From positions 47,909,631 to 47,973,630 of the forward strand of contig OX377206.1 of assembly GCA_947396885.1 (NCBI GenBank): a stretch of 64,000 nt of DNA. The letters run 5' to 3'. Below the pieces are notes generated by a model. That model worked only from the letters and a program-made list of their open reading frames with translations, was not told the DNA's origin and ran no database searches. Position 1 is the stretch's first letter, and each line of letters opens with the position of its first letter. This document shows, piece after piece, positions 53,101-60,842 of the stretch. The translations under genes and the position numbers were made by a program. The DNA comes from Heligmosomoides polygyrus polygyrus. Taxonomy: Eukaryota > Nematoda > Chromadorea > Rhabditida > Heligmosomidae.

Positions 53101-54273
53101 CCAGTTCTATGCGCTCGCCATACATATCAGCGGACTCAAGTACGCTCACTTCAGTCAACGTCTTCTGAAGGGTATTGAGTTTCTCACGAATTGAATCCAT
53201 GCCGTCCGATATCGATTTCAAAACGCTGTCCACTTGCGTAACCAACTATAACACATATAATTCACCAAAAGGAGATGGCAATAAAATAAAGACTGCTGAA
53301 ATAGCTATCACTAAAATAAATTTTCGTACATAATCGATCATTCATACTACATTGGCACACAAGTGATTACATATGAGCAAGTGTTTTTAGACTTTCAATA
53401 ATCAAACTAAAAAATTACCGTTTCGTTGATCGCAGGACGTTTGCTTTTGATGTGAACGACTTCTTCGAGATTTTTTATATGCAGCGTTGTGTTAAGGCAC
53501 GTATCGTTCAAGCTATTCGTCTGAAATTCGCTATTGAGTAGTAAGATCTAGATTCAAATATGTAGTTGTAAGATGCAAACTGTTTCACATGAAGCCGTTT
53601 TGAATTCCTCATTCCGACGCAATCGAAAACATTAAGTATTTATTTATTTACTTGTGCACAATAACTGAAGCTGTCAAGCAAATAAAAAACTGGCATAGCC
53701 ACATGAAAAAATGGTATCAGAAACTGAAAAGAACCGATGCAATTCAGCATGACGTACATGAAGCACACCTCCTCTCAAGGCATCTTCAGGAAATTACCGC
53801 ATCGCAACTATTAACATCGGGAAGGAGAATAGGAAACGAAGAATAAACAGTTATTAAAGGGAAGAAAAGGATGGATGACGGTAGGTCAACGTCAGTGCAT
53901 ACGAGCACTCCGGAGTAGACAGAGAATCGAAAAGCGTGATATGGGTATGTCAATTGTTTCCTACTGGTCACAATCCAGTTTTATATTGGTCAAAGGAAGG
54001 GTAAGCAACATAGTCTGTACTTCAGTTGCCATTCGAAAGGAAGCTTTCAGAAGAAAGGAACAGCTTATCTTGGTATATAGTAGAACAAACACATGGCGCA
54101 CTAGCAACAGTTCATTTCTGTTATGTCTGCCCAAAAAATCTTCCAGAAAACTAAAAAGTACCTGAACAATGGCTAGCTTGAACCCACGATTCACGTCTGC
54201 TAGCCCATTCAGCGATGTTGCCACACCTCTGTTAACATGTTCGTTACCGAACAAGCAAAATCCGAGAAAAACA
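26036..54273 (-). CDS. ttyh: tweety-family (TTYH) membrane protein gene, partial, six exons
   Basis: Exons 54273-54162, 53520-53419, 53245-53097, 35778-35586, 35082-34855 and 26175-26036 total 924 bp, about 308 codons. The family is about 450-550 residues, so both ends are missing. Splice phases agree at every junction, with the 35586 donor uncertain. Order matches the family: end of TM2 with LFGNE, a large extracellular helical loop, TM3-TM4 with the [12 protein letters not shown] loop, then a second extracellular loop beginning VVDFCSS and ending with the GICNQA cysteine. Tweety proteins are five-span plasma-membrane proteins, often discussed as anion-channel or lipid-handling proteins. Introns of 17.3 kb and 8.7 kb are filled with mobile DNA. 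No frame damage is seen in the exons. Confidence 0.82.
26180..26596. other. intron sequence left of the satellite array
   Basis: AT-rich, no gene. It contains the upstream part of the 8.7-kb tweety intron. The expected outer terminus of the satellite-founding TIR element is not visible before 26597, so that end is truncated. Confidence 0.4.
26597..34605. repeat. satellite array, about 60 monomers of 134-135 bp
   Basis: Head-to-tail tandem array. Every monomer contains GGGGTGCTGATCACGAATAT, then a GCCGTTTTACGCTGG-like part and CACCGATTTCGCCCAAACTT. Two main classes exist: 134 bp (CGGCAGGTACGGTAGGCAC) and 135 bp (CGGCAGGCTACGGTATGCAC). Higher-order repetition is clear: an 8-monomer unit of about 1073 bp (27313 onward against 28386 onward) and a 12-monomer unit of 1610 bp (about 30940-32550 against 32550-34160). 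Four monomers carry 12-14 G expansions. Long open frames on both strands follow from the unit length and are not genes. It lies in a tweety intron. Confidence 0.97.
34606..34815. repeat. inverted terminal monomer closing the array
   Basis: After the last plus-oriented monomer the sequence flips. 34630-34775 is the reverse complement of a monomer (AAGTTTGGGCGAAATCG, GACCTTGGCAGCCTTAGTCA, GATCAGCACCA). It is followed by GCGAAACTTTTTTTCGACC and the outer module CTCCTCGACCCTTGGAGT. This is the same right terminus as in the element at 49508-49712, which suggests the array grew from the left TIR of one such element. Confidence 0.8.
34855..35082 (-). CDS. ttyh: tweety exon: start of second extracellular loop
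   Basis: 228 bp, 76 codons. The acceptor TTTTCCAG precedes 35082 and the donor GTGAGT starts at 34854. It encodes [17 protein letters not shown], then [14 protein letters not shown] and an N-glycosylation sequon (NRT). The DFC box after TM4 and the following FY-x2-C are hallmarks of the tweety family, and this exon anchored the identification. Confidence 0.88.
35168..35573. mobile_element. MITE with tRNA-like module beside a tweety exon
   Basis: Inverted ends of about 30 bp sharing CCAGTTGCACCGCG (left from 35168, right ending near 35573). Inside is a minus-strand tRNA-like module (B box 35377-35390, A box 35415-35427) and a hairpin with arms GTTCTGCGC and GCGCAGAAC near 35293-35317. The right end stops about 12 bp inside the intron next to the 35586 splice donor. 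Confidence 0.65.
35586..35778 (-). CDS. ttyh: tweety exon: TM3 and TM4
   Basis: 193 bp. The acceptor GGTTTCAG precedes 35778; its first T completes an Arg codon begun by the exon ending at 53097. It encodes a hydrophobic span ([20 protein letters not shown]), a short basic loop (CRQSKKG) and a second span ([18 protein letters not shown]), the TM3-loop-TM4 pattern of tweety proteins. The donor taken is GTAACA at 35585. Two earlier in-phase GT sites (after LPLT or LPLTV) would fit the family length better, so the 3' edge is uncertain by about 25 bp. Confidence 0.8.
35779..36127. other. intron, AT-rich, nothing recognised
   Basis: Left end of the 17.3-kb tweety intron. No reading frame or repeat was identified. 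Confidence 0.4.
36128..36310. repeat. short MITE-like inverted repeat
   Basis: Ends share GGGCTGGTGCC (36132) and GGCACCAGCCC (about 36293). The interior has the CGGAGGAGAGCACAGAACTAG and GGGAACTCC motifs that also occur near 35270-35335 and 38445-38580, so a small MITE family is present three times within 3.5 kb. Confidence 0.45.
36311..37192. other. intron, nothing recognised
   Basis: AT-rich with a few short frames lacking motifs. An 11-G run lies at 37134-37144. Confidence 0.35.
37883..38206 (-). pseudogene. PHD-like zinc-finger exon, probably a transposase C-terminus
   Basis: About 100 codons ending at a stop at 37883. A 54-bp intron-like gap (about 38245-38192) and an upstream open piece near 38280-38246 suggest splicing. 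The exon begins with a basic segment (KRSKRR) and an acidic helix. It then has C-x2-C (CFIC, about 38060), W-x2-C (WVSC), a further C, W-A-H-x2-C (WAHLAC) and C-x2-C (CSVC, about 37933). This is the cysteine/histidine order of a PHD finger. Such fingers end several eukaryotic transposases. Placement between TIR arms supports a transposon origin. A captured host exon cannot be excluded. Confidence 0.5.
38419..38599. mobile_element. 181-bp hAT-like MITE inside the long-TIR arm
   Basis: Inverted ends GGCGCAATGTGACTA and complement, with weaker pairing to about 33 bp. It is flanked by the 8-bp duplication CGAATTCC at 38411-38418 and 38600-38607. A central perfect hairpin has arms TGTGCTCTCCTCCGC and complement around a 4-base loop. 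An 8-bp duplication is the hAT signature. The partner arm of the host element lacks it, giving an empty site. Confidence 0.8.
38810..39719. other. intron with hairpins and a GC-rich repeat
   Basis: Contains three GGATAACCG-type 9-bp units near 38943-38967 and a perfect 17-bp inverted repeat with a 6-base loop at 39279-39318. A GC-rich block at about 39390-39720 includes the CCTATCCTTAAGCATAGG module shared with 22130 and 3100 and another hairpin near 39645-39695. A small AT-rich inverted repeat (TTTCGATT ends) spans about 39163-39253. No gene. Confidence 0.45.
39720..40150 (+). other. probable Gypsy leader without a 5' LTR
   Basis: Non-coding sequence directly before the gag start, with a short (ATA)n run near 39760. 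The 3' LTR sequence (46918-47286) does not recur here or further upstream, so the element has lost its 5' LTR. Confidence 0.4.
40151..41723 (+). pseudogene. Gypsy 1 gag region
   Basis: The first frame (40151-40978, 275 residues) begins with an acidic, glutamine-rich coiled-coil-like segment (residues 1-50) and continues helical. It ends in a stop, where an intact element would go on. The second piece (41205-41723) holds the capsid-like retrotransposon gag domain ([36 protein letters not shown]). A short frame at 41008-41193 lies between. At least two frameshifts or stops separate what was one Gag protein, which would assemble the cytoplasmic particle. Confidence 0.75.
41704..42240 (+). pseudogene. 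Gypsy 1 nucleocapsid and protease start
   Basis: Carries a canonical zinc knuckle [14 protein letters not shown] (C-x2-C-x4-H-x4-C) near 41857, followed after about 80 residues by the protease active site near 42112, which reads ALVDDTGSQ. The doubled aspartate and an immediate frame loss after it (stop at 42150) suggest an insertion at the catalytic DTG. The knuckle binds the element RNA and the protease processes Gag-Pol. Confidence 0.75.
42241..45628 (+). pseudogene. Gypsy 1 pol: protease end, RT, RNase H, integrase
   Basis: The protease tail ([15 protein letters not shown]) and linker end at 43075 in a frameshift. RT spans about 43080-43782 ([55 protein letters not shown]; the YLDD core is intact). 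RNase H lies at about 43845-44290 ([33 protein letters not shown]). Integrase starts with a partial zinc-binding region (C-x2-C near 44706). The catalytic D, D and E are in GIDILEM (44800), SDQGGEF (about 44977) and RENGITERF (about 45070). A frameshift at 45148 precedes the C-terminal DNA-binding part, ending at 45628. Confidence 0.88.
45604..46882 (+). pseudogene. unrecognised ORF downstream of integrase (ORF3)
   Basis: Open in the -1 frame relative to pol from 45604, overlapping the pol stop by 25 bases, with no early ATG. It could therefore be reached by frameshifting or be a detached pol extension. An indel near 45970-45990 moves the frame, and the second part runs to 46882 (about 420 residues in all). 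It starts with an AT-hook-like RGRPKK, has a cysteine pair (YPCQCGMF), and a middle with [10 protein letters not shown] and [10 protein letters not shown]. It ends in a lysine-rich tail ([10 protein letters not shown]). There is no signal peptide or membrane span, so it is not an envelope gene. A hydrolase-like (SGNH) fold is only a guess. Confidence 0.55.
46918..47286 (+). repeat. candidate 3' LTR of Gypsy 1
   Basis: 369 bp beginning TGTAAAG and ending CCATTACA, so the ends form the TGTAA/TTACA inverted pair. It is preceded by a purine-rich tract (CCCAGAAGGGGCG) and immediately followed by coding sequence of a second Gypsy element. The lack of a matching 5' copy keeps this a prediction. Confidence 0.55.
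49066..49712. mobile_element. TIR element whose arms equal the satellite monomer
   Basis: The left arm (49068-49220) and right arm (about 49508-49675, inverted) each equal one satellite monomer. The monomer is bounded outside by TCGAAAAAAATTTTCGCCC or its counterpart; the right side also has the outer module CTCCTCGTCCTTTGGAGT. It interrupts the Gypsy 2 integrase between VGQEV and VREKDG. The unique centre holds a short transposase-like exon. Exact ends and target duplication are not certain. Confidence 0.72.
49376..49507 (+). pseudogene. transposase N-terminal exon fragment, ISXO2/Merlin-like (tentative)
   Basis: 44 codons from ATG at 49376, [19 protein letters not shown] then [13 protein letters not shown], running into the right arm. 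The frame has no stops, a non-repetitive composition and sits between matching TIRs. The helical start ending in a W-L-x3-G-L motif resembles the beginning of ISXO2-like (Merlin/IS1016) transposases found in nematodes. The rest of such a protein, including the zinc ribbon and DDE core, is absent. The assignment rests on resemblance of a short piece and could be wrong. Confidence 0.4.
50061..53096. other. intron with simple repeat and LTR-like promoter, no gene
   Basis: Holds a CCA/CCG tract at about 50166-50280 and a 13-G run at 51531-51543. A stretch near 51680-51715 combines CCTATATAAACCC with a nearby AATAAA, as in small retrotransposon LTRs, possibly a solo LTR of Gypsy 2. A 15-bp perfect hairpin lies at 52511-52555. 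Open frames here lack motifs. Confidence 0.35.
50166..50280. repeat. (CCA/CCG)n imperfect microsatellite
   Basis: A triplet tract readable as poly-Pro, poly-Thr or His/Arg runs in the three forward frames. None of these is supported as a gene. It follows the degraded end of Gypsy 2. Confidence 0.85.
53097..53245 (-). CDS. ttyh: tweety exon: first extracellular loop, distal part
   Basis: 149 bp, 49 codons plus two bases. The acceptor TTATAG precedes 53245 and the donor GTAACT starts at 53096. It encodes a helical stretch ([20 protein letters not shown]) ending in YGERIELE and the first two bases of an Arg codon that the exon at 35778 completes before Trp, the E-x2-RW-like entry to TM3. The next intron is 17.3 kb. 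Confidence 0.78.
53419..53520 (-). CDS. ttyh: tweety exon: first extracellular loop, middle
   Basis: 102 bp, exactly 34 codons, phase 0 at both ends. The acceptor GAATTTCAG precedes 53520 and the donor GTAATT starts at 53418. It encodes two N-glycosylation sequons (NDT, NTT) around a cysteine and a helical segment, as expected for the large extracellular loop. Confidence 0.75.
53530..54161. other. intron between tweety exons
   Basis: About 640 bp of AT-rich intron. A 64-codon plus-strand open frame at 53652-53846 has no motif and runs antisense to the gene; I do not treat it as real. Confidence 0.4.
54162..54273 (-). CDS. ttyh: tweety exon: end of TM2 and start of first extracellular loop
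   Basis: 112 bp. The acceptor TTATTTTCAG precedes 54273 and the donor GTACTT starts at 54161. It encodes [17 protein letters not shown] and [13 protein letters not shown]. The G-F-x3-GNE...G pattern right after a membrane span is the most conserved mark of tweety proteins. The preceding exon, with TM1 and the rest of TM2, was not found in the window. Confidence 0.82.
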
Positions 54274-54596
54274 CTGAAAATAACAATAAACAACATAGAA
54301 TTCGAGAAACTACGGGGAGCTTAAACATCTGAAGTAGCATTCACAGAAGAGCAAAAAATCTCAATCTAAAACGATTTCTCAGTGCTCTAACTTACTAGGG
54401 AAGGAAACAGGTGTATATCAGAACGGCGAAAAGAACATCATTGCGAAAATCTCCGTCCTCCATATATAGTATAAGAAATGTTTCTTTTTTGCTGAGTCCT
54501 CGACCATGCCGCCGCCACGAGCACACGTACTAAGTGCCACGTATTGATTTTAGAGAGGTTACGGAAGACTCTAACGCAGGCGGATCGGTGGCTTAC

Positions 54597-55615
54597 AAGG
54601 AAAGGTTCCCAGCTCAAGGTGAGCTTTTGCGATGCTATTTTGATAAGATGTAGGGCCGTGTGAGCGAAGTCCATAACTGCAGATAGTTTTTGCTGAGCGC
54701 TTTTTAAAGACAGGAAAAAGAAGTGTGAAGGCGTGTGCGCAACACTCATCAACTCTTATCACACTACTCGAGATGTGCCTCGGTAGCGCAGTGGGAACGA
54801 GCGCCGCCTCATAGACGGGTTTTTGAGTTCGAGTCCGCGTATTTCCAATATTTTTGCAAATATTCGTTTTTTTGCCATTACGCCTTCTCATAATGACAGG
54901 AGTCGATTTTAGGCAGTCAATGCTTACAACAAATCAAGGCTGCCTATTTGCGCCTTCATATGTGCTAGTTTTTTTTTCGTGGGTGGTAGTTGTTTACTTC
55001 GATGTTCATCCAGGTCCCTTTCCTATACCCACGAATTATGCGTTCAACGGAGAAGAAGTGATCATTTCTTGATAGGAAAAAGATTGTTCTTTGGCTTTTG
55101 TAAGATACCGCTGGTGTGGCACGCGCTTGTGTTTTACATGCTTCATAGTTTTGTACCATAGCTGTTGAGTAAAGGGGAAAAGCAATAAGACCCTTCATTT
55201 CCAGAGAAATGATGTTGTGCAGATACGCATCGTTGAAAAACTAGCACATATGAAGGCTCAAATAGACAGCCTTAGTTTGTTGATGGTCTAAAATTGACTT
55301 CTGTGATCATGAGAAAGCGTAATAACAACAAACTTATATGTGCAGGAATATTGGGAGTAAGCGAACTCGAACTCGAAACCTCGCCGGTGTGCTCCTATGA
55401 GTCGGCATTTCTACCGACTGCGCCACCGAAGCAGATCTCGTGGGGTGTCATAGGGTTGATCAGTGTTGCGCACACGTTCTTGCACCTCTTTTCGGGTCTA
55501 TAAAAAGCGTTCAGTAAAAACGAACTGTGGTTCTGGACTCCACTCACAGAGCCCTAAATCCTATCAAAATAGCATCGCAAAAGCCCACCTTGAGATGGGA
55601 ACCTTTCCTTGTAAG
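54597..55615. mobile_element. long-TIR element, family A, copy II
   Basis: Arms of about 390 bp at 54597-54985 and 55225-55615 pair from CTTACAAGGAAAGG inward. Each carries a tRNA-like module (left A box 54783-54794 GGTAGCGCAGTGG-type, B box 54825-54836; right inverted near 55365-55435). Centre and arms match the element at 12690-13950, with the centre inverted, showing the same family at two sites. No transposase is recognisable. Confidence 0.8.
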
Positions 55616-56400
55616 GCTCCGTCGCCGCTTCCTTTCATCCTGGTACTGGACATCGTCACGAAAGGTCTTCAACAACCGATGTCACTGACGTTGCTCTACG
55701 GTGACGACGTGACGATTGTCCCCGAAAGCCGAACTGGCAGAATCACGTGCAGGCTTCGAGTGATCGACTCGCTACGTTCGGATTACATCTGAATGTCAAG
55801 AAGACAGAGTACCTGAAGAACGACGAGAACGACAAGGACCCTATCGGTGTCGAGCTGCCAAGAATGGATGTTACAAATACCTGAATTCAACCGATTCCAG
55901 GGACGAAGGGGTGTTTCACGAGCTCAACCAAAGCATCAACTCTGCTAGGATCAAGTGGAAAAGCACCACCGAATTACTCTATAACCGGAAAGTCAGTGAT
56001 AAGCTGAAGTCGAAGGTATATCACACAGTTGTTCGACCCGTGGCATTGCATGAATCCGAATGCAGGCCTGTGACAAGGAAGCGGAGCGTCGGCTAAGTGT
56101 CAAGGAAATGAAAATGCCATATTGGAATGCAGGCATCAGAGAATCTATAAAGACGACATACCACAATGTTTTGGCATCGCTCTTATTCAACTCAAGATGC
56201 TCGAAAACCGCTTAAGATGGTTCAGTCACGTCCTTTGTGCTAGCGAAGAGTCCGTTGCGAAGAGAGCACTGCAGAAATTCAAGGCAGGAAAGGTCGTGGA
56301 AGACCTAGCCAACTCTGGAGGAACATGTTACGTAAGGTACCCAGCGAGATACCCAAACCTTTCAACTAGAAACGTGTTCGGTGAGCATTTCACGTCCTGA
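55616..56400 (+). pseudogene. decayed RTE-like reverse transcriptase fragment
   Basis: Begins with the RT palm (PFILVLDIVTKGLQQP, LTLLYGDDVTIV near 55690; YGDD replaces YADD). It continues with NSARIKWKSTTELLYNRKVSDKLKSKVYHTVVRPVA near 55930-56040 and a decayed ECRPVTRK near 56060. The order matches the RTE C-terminal region, but divergence from the other four copies is much greater and frames are broken, so this is an older or different RTE lineage. Confidence 0.65.
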
Positions 56401-56429
56401 TGAACTAGTTGCTACTGCGCGATGCTGTG

Positions 56430-57110
56430 GATAATCGCCGGAGAATTTAAAATGGGGTCTGGACATTTGTCGATCACCGACCACATAACGTCAGACGAAA
56501 AATTTTGCCTGCTAGTCGTAGTCTGAATGGTGTATGAAGAATGTCTCTCTTTTCTAATACGAAGCTATAGTAGTGGTCGAATAAAACCAGAACTTGTGGC
56601 AACTGCTGCTCACCACGAACGCTAGGGATGGAGACTAGAACCCTTCGTTCTTCAAGGAATTCTTGATCCATCGGACTGTGCTTTACTGAAAGGATCCGTT
56701 TGTTAAAATAAGCTTGATGATTTGACAATTTCTAGTAATTCTATGTGCTGTGCCTATTTTTACGCTCACAATGTTGCATTCGAACACTTCAGTGTTGCCG
56801 CCAATACCTGACGTGATGTTTCGGTTTTCATCCGCGGAAGTCCTCGTTTGAAGGCAAGTTCTCGTTGAATAACAGCTTTTTGAGCTCCAGTTTTGAAAAG
56901 AAGAAAACATTTTCAAAATTCTGGCTTATATAGTTCCATATGCTTCTATGCGCTGTCACTAGTACGATTTGATTATGCCTTTGTATTTTTATCTGCTCCA
57001 TTGATGGCCGTAGGATTTACAATGTTTTCTACTTCACTATTTGTAGAATCAATACTGCACTCAATGTGTAAATTACTGTCCTGGCTTCACCTTTGGGTCG
57101 CACTCCGTCG
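56430..57110 (-). pseudogene. BEL/Pao protease remnant
   Basis: Minus strand. A TGAQKAVIQRELA-like active-site region near 56870 is followed about 90 residues later by VLVLFDHYYSFVL near 56585 and TPFRLRLAGKI. This resembles the BEL/Pao pattern seen at 11730-12170 (protease core, then a P-x-LIG-x-D-like box and SG flap). The catalytic aspartate position is changed and frames are broken. Upstream sequence to 57110 may be gag. Confidence 0.4.
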
Positions 57111-57514
57111 ATAAAGTGACAGTTCAACAGGATGCATGGTGTGCTGCCGAAAGAGTTCACTGTAGGTGGTTACGTATTCGTGCAGCGATGGGAGGCACCA
57201 CGAATTCTTCTTCTTCTTCAGCGTTTGTCCCGCATCGTAGCGGGGTCCGCTATTCTGGTGTCATGACGCCACCTTTCCCGATCCACCGCTAGATCAGGAT
57301 AAACACCAGTAATCTTCAAGTCCGCATGTAACGTATCTAACCAGCGCTGCTTCGGGCGCCCACTAGGCCGCTTTCCTATTACCTCGAAGTTTAGGCCTAT
57401 CTTGCGGACGCTGTCTTCCTTTCCACGCAGAACGTGGCCGTACCATCGTCAACGAGCTTCGCGCATCTTCTCGGCTATCGACGCGACACCGAACTTCTGC
57501 CGAATAGCATCGTT

Positions 57515-59469
57515 TCAAATGCGGTCCATGCGTGTGACTCCAGCCGTCCAGCGCAGCATCTTCGTCTCCATGACGCTGAGGCGCGTTTCAACTTCCCTGG
57601 TCGCAGGCCAACACTCAGCGCCGTACATCGCTACTGGCCGGACGACTGCTCTGTATATCTTCGACTTCAAGCGCTCCGGTATCTTCCTATCGCAGAGCAC
57701 CCCAGTCAACGAGCGCCACTTGGACCAAGCTGCACTCACGCGTGAATTCACTTCAATCATCAGTTTGCCGTCAGACGTGACTGCTGATCCCAGGTACTTA
57801 AAGACCGAAGTGCGTGGGGGCTCGATGCCGTTAACCTTGATGGAGCTGGACTCAGTAACGTCCGTCGTTAGATATTCGGTTTTCTTCACGTTCAATTTGA
57901 GTCCAAAGCACTCCAAGCGATCACACCAAGCTTGCACCTCTCGCTCGAGTTCATCTTTATCTTCGCTGACGAGCATTACGTCATCAGCATAAAGCAACGT
58001 CCAAGGGACGGGCTTCTGAAGATCTCGTGTGATGGCATCATGACGACAACAAAGAGGAGCGCGGAAAGCGCAGAACCCTGATGTACCCCGACAGAGATGG
58101 GAAACTCCATCGAGGTTCCAGCTGCAGCTTGAACTCGACTCTTTGGACAAGAGTAGAGAATTCGCACCCACTCTATGAGTTCTTCAGGCAGGAACTCCAT
58201 GATGTTGCACGTACCATATCACTTCACGCGGTACGCGGTCAAAGGCCTTCTCCAAGTCGAGGAAGGCGATATGCACCGGCTTCTGTTTCTCGCGATGCTT
58301 CTCTAACAGGAGGCAATCGGCTTGTGTGGCATCAATGGTGCCACAGCCAGCCACGAAGCCGCACTGACTGCTGGAAAGCTGGACGATGTCCCGAATTCGT
58401 CCGTCGATAATTCGCTCAAAGATCTTCATGCTGTGCGAAAGCAAACGAATTGGACGGTAGCTGGAGCAGTCTGCAGGACTGCCCTTCTTCTTCCAAAGCG
58501 GAATCGTCGTACTTTGGCGCCAACACTCAGGCACTTTTTTCTATGCCACAACCTGATTAAAGAACTTCGCCAACCACTCAGCAGGGTACCAAAACTTCGA
58601 TTCCACAATTCTGCTGCCACGTCGTCGGGCCCAGTCGCTTTGCCTGGCCTCATCTTCTTCAAAGCCGCTTCAATCTTCTGAACGGGGCCGTGGGTTGGAG
58701 CCGTTGAGGGGATGGCTGGATGAGGAAATTCTACTGTAGAGATTTCCTCAAAGTCATCGCGCCATCGCTTCAATGCCTTATTGCGGTCCATAAGAAGATG
58801 GCCGTTCTCATCATTGATGCCGAAGAACTTCTCAATGTCCTCAGTCTGCCGATGGCGATTCTTGGCAAGTCGATACAGATACCGCTCATCATCGCGCGAC
58901 TCGAGCTTCTCGTTGACATCTCCATAATGAGTGGTTTTGCAACAGCCACGGCCTCCTTTGCAGCTTTCTTCGCTTCTTGGTACTTCCGCCAATTATCGGC
59001 TGTCTTTTCGCCGAGAAACACGTGATAGAGCGTCTTCTTCTTCGCTGGCTTGGCTTTCAGCTTTGGCTTTCACGTCATCTATCCACAGCCATGCCTGCTT
59101 GTAGACCTTGCGTCGCCCTGGCTTCGTAATGCCGAGTTCCGACCGTGCAGCGTGACGAATCGCGTCGGTCGCCTTCTATCAAGTTTCGTCGACAGTCGTG
59201 ACTGTCGGTAACCGCACGCGAGAAATCACAGCTGCTTCATTCTCTCTCATTCGCCACCACTTGATTCTTGGTGCACCGCATCGCTCGACCTGCTTCAGCC
59301 TCGGAGGAGCGATCTTTAAAGTACAGATCAGCGGTCGATGCTGTGGGGCGACCGTCTCATCCGGCACGACCTTCGCGTCTGTGACAAGACTTCGGTCTCG
59401 ATCCTTCACAAGAACAATGTTTATCTGGGTCCTGTGGCCGTATTCATGAACGTTCCCGGGAACGTTCAA
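57515..59469 (-). pseudogene. RTE copy 4 reverse transcriptase and endonuclease end
   Basis: Reads from the endonuclease tail (INIVLVKDRDRSLV, PRIKWWRM near 59250) through the KKAAKEAVAVAK linker (about 58940), RPGKATGPDDVAAELW, WKKKGSPADCSSYRPI (about 58460), FLDLEKAFDRVPREV (about 58230), VGVHQGSAL and LLYADDVMLV to the C-terminal WPATREVETRLSV. Frames change near 58180, 58430, 58990 and elsewhere. RT motifs are close to copy 2. Confidence 0.82.
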
Positions 59470-60842
59470 GGCTTCCCGCGGGAAGCGACCGGGGCGGGAA
59501 GCAAAATATCGTATTCATGAACCTGGCGGGAAGCAACGGGAGCCTCCCTCGCAGATGGCGGGAGCCTCCCGGCCTACCCGCACTCAACCGTTCGGGAACA
59601 CCGGGAAGCTGTCAATGAAGAGGTGTGTGTAATTGCACGCAATAGGATTTCGATGGCTGTTTTGGCATCGAAAGCCATCTTAACGATGAGTTATCTTCGC
59701 CGTTCGTCACGCAACGTTTTCCTAGGCCATCTTCGAGGGTGAGGGGTAGATATTCTCTTCCTATCAAGTGCGATTGCCGCTTTCGCAATTTATTAGTATA
59801 AATTGCTCGTTAATTTAGGAAAGAGATAAATTGAAAGGCAAGTGCTTCAAAATGCATAAAACTAGACGATATTTGACACTACTAGCCATGGTGAATCAAA
59901 ACTCGAGAGTCCGCACGAAGAAAATGAAGAATCGACAATCTTCAATGTTCCGGACAGCAAAAAGTTTTGCTGCTGAGAAGTGCAGCTAAAATATGCTCTG
60001 CAATCTATGTTAACCTAGAAATGCAGAGTATCCCAGAAAATGTCGTCACTGTCTTATAGCCTACTTTAAAAAGCAGAAAAAACAAGCTTCCAATGGCTGG
60101 CTACGAGACGTTGAACCATATGGGGCTTTGATGAGACAGTAAAAATTCTCTAGATTTGCAACTTTTTGATAGATTTGCAGTTCCACTCATGTAATCTCTA
60201 AAAAATTGATAAAGCAATACCGTGAAACACTCCACACACAGGTTCTGAACGACTGCATGAGGTGCCTATTGTCCAAAATTAGGCAAAAAATACACAAACT
60301 GGAGCGCGCTAGATGTGAGCGTCTGGTCACATTTACGAAAATTTACGATTTACGACTCAAAAATTGTCGTAAATTGTAAAAAAGCCGTAAATCGTAAAAA
60401 AAATCCTCAAAAATCGCCGTAAATCTCAAAATCGTAAATTGTAAATCGTAATTACGCACACCCCTGGAAATTTAGTAAAGAGGTAACGCAAACTAAACTC
60501 CCGACTGAAAACGGAAATCTCGAAATGTTATTGTTCTTAGTGTTGACTGTAATGCAGCCTATTCCCGTCCACTGCGCTTCTGAGCCACAATTCCGTGTCC
60601 TTGAATTCCGGTAAACCCAGAAATACTTCAATATTCAGTTGAAAACCCTGTAATTTGAGAAATTAGTTTCTGAAATCTTGGAATTCCCGCCTTCGCTGCG
60701 AATCTAACTCGCGCGTCGCGGTCGCTCCTGCTTCCCGGTCGTTCATGAATAGCGACCGGGTTGCGGGATGCCGGGAGCGGGATGCGGCGGGAGCGGGAAG
60801 GCATCTCCGGCCTTCCCGCTCCCGCCGTTTCATGAATACGGC
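59437..60842. mobile_element. palindrome-rich TIR element in RTE copy 4
   Basis: Inverted ends GCCGTATTCATGAA (59437-59450) and complement (60829-60842). Next to the ends lie stacked palindromes: a 22-bp perfect one at 59447-59468 (TGAACGTTCCCGGGAACGTT plus CA), GCTTCCCGCGGGAAGC near 59471, and hairpins at about 60735-60760 and 60785-60828. The motif TTCATGAA recurs at each hairpin. The AT-rich centre holds CGTAAATCGTAAA-type repeats (60320-60470). There is no transposase; the target duplication is not clear (CTG on both sides is possible). Confidence 0.72.

Noticed and set aside
56893..57114. Plus-strand hydrophobic reading frame as a membrane protein exon
   Set aside because: It lies antisense to the BEL/Pao-like remnant, has no splice sites that fit and no motif.
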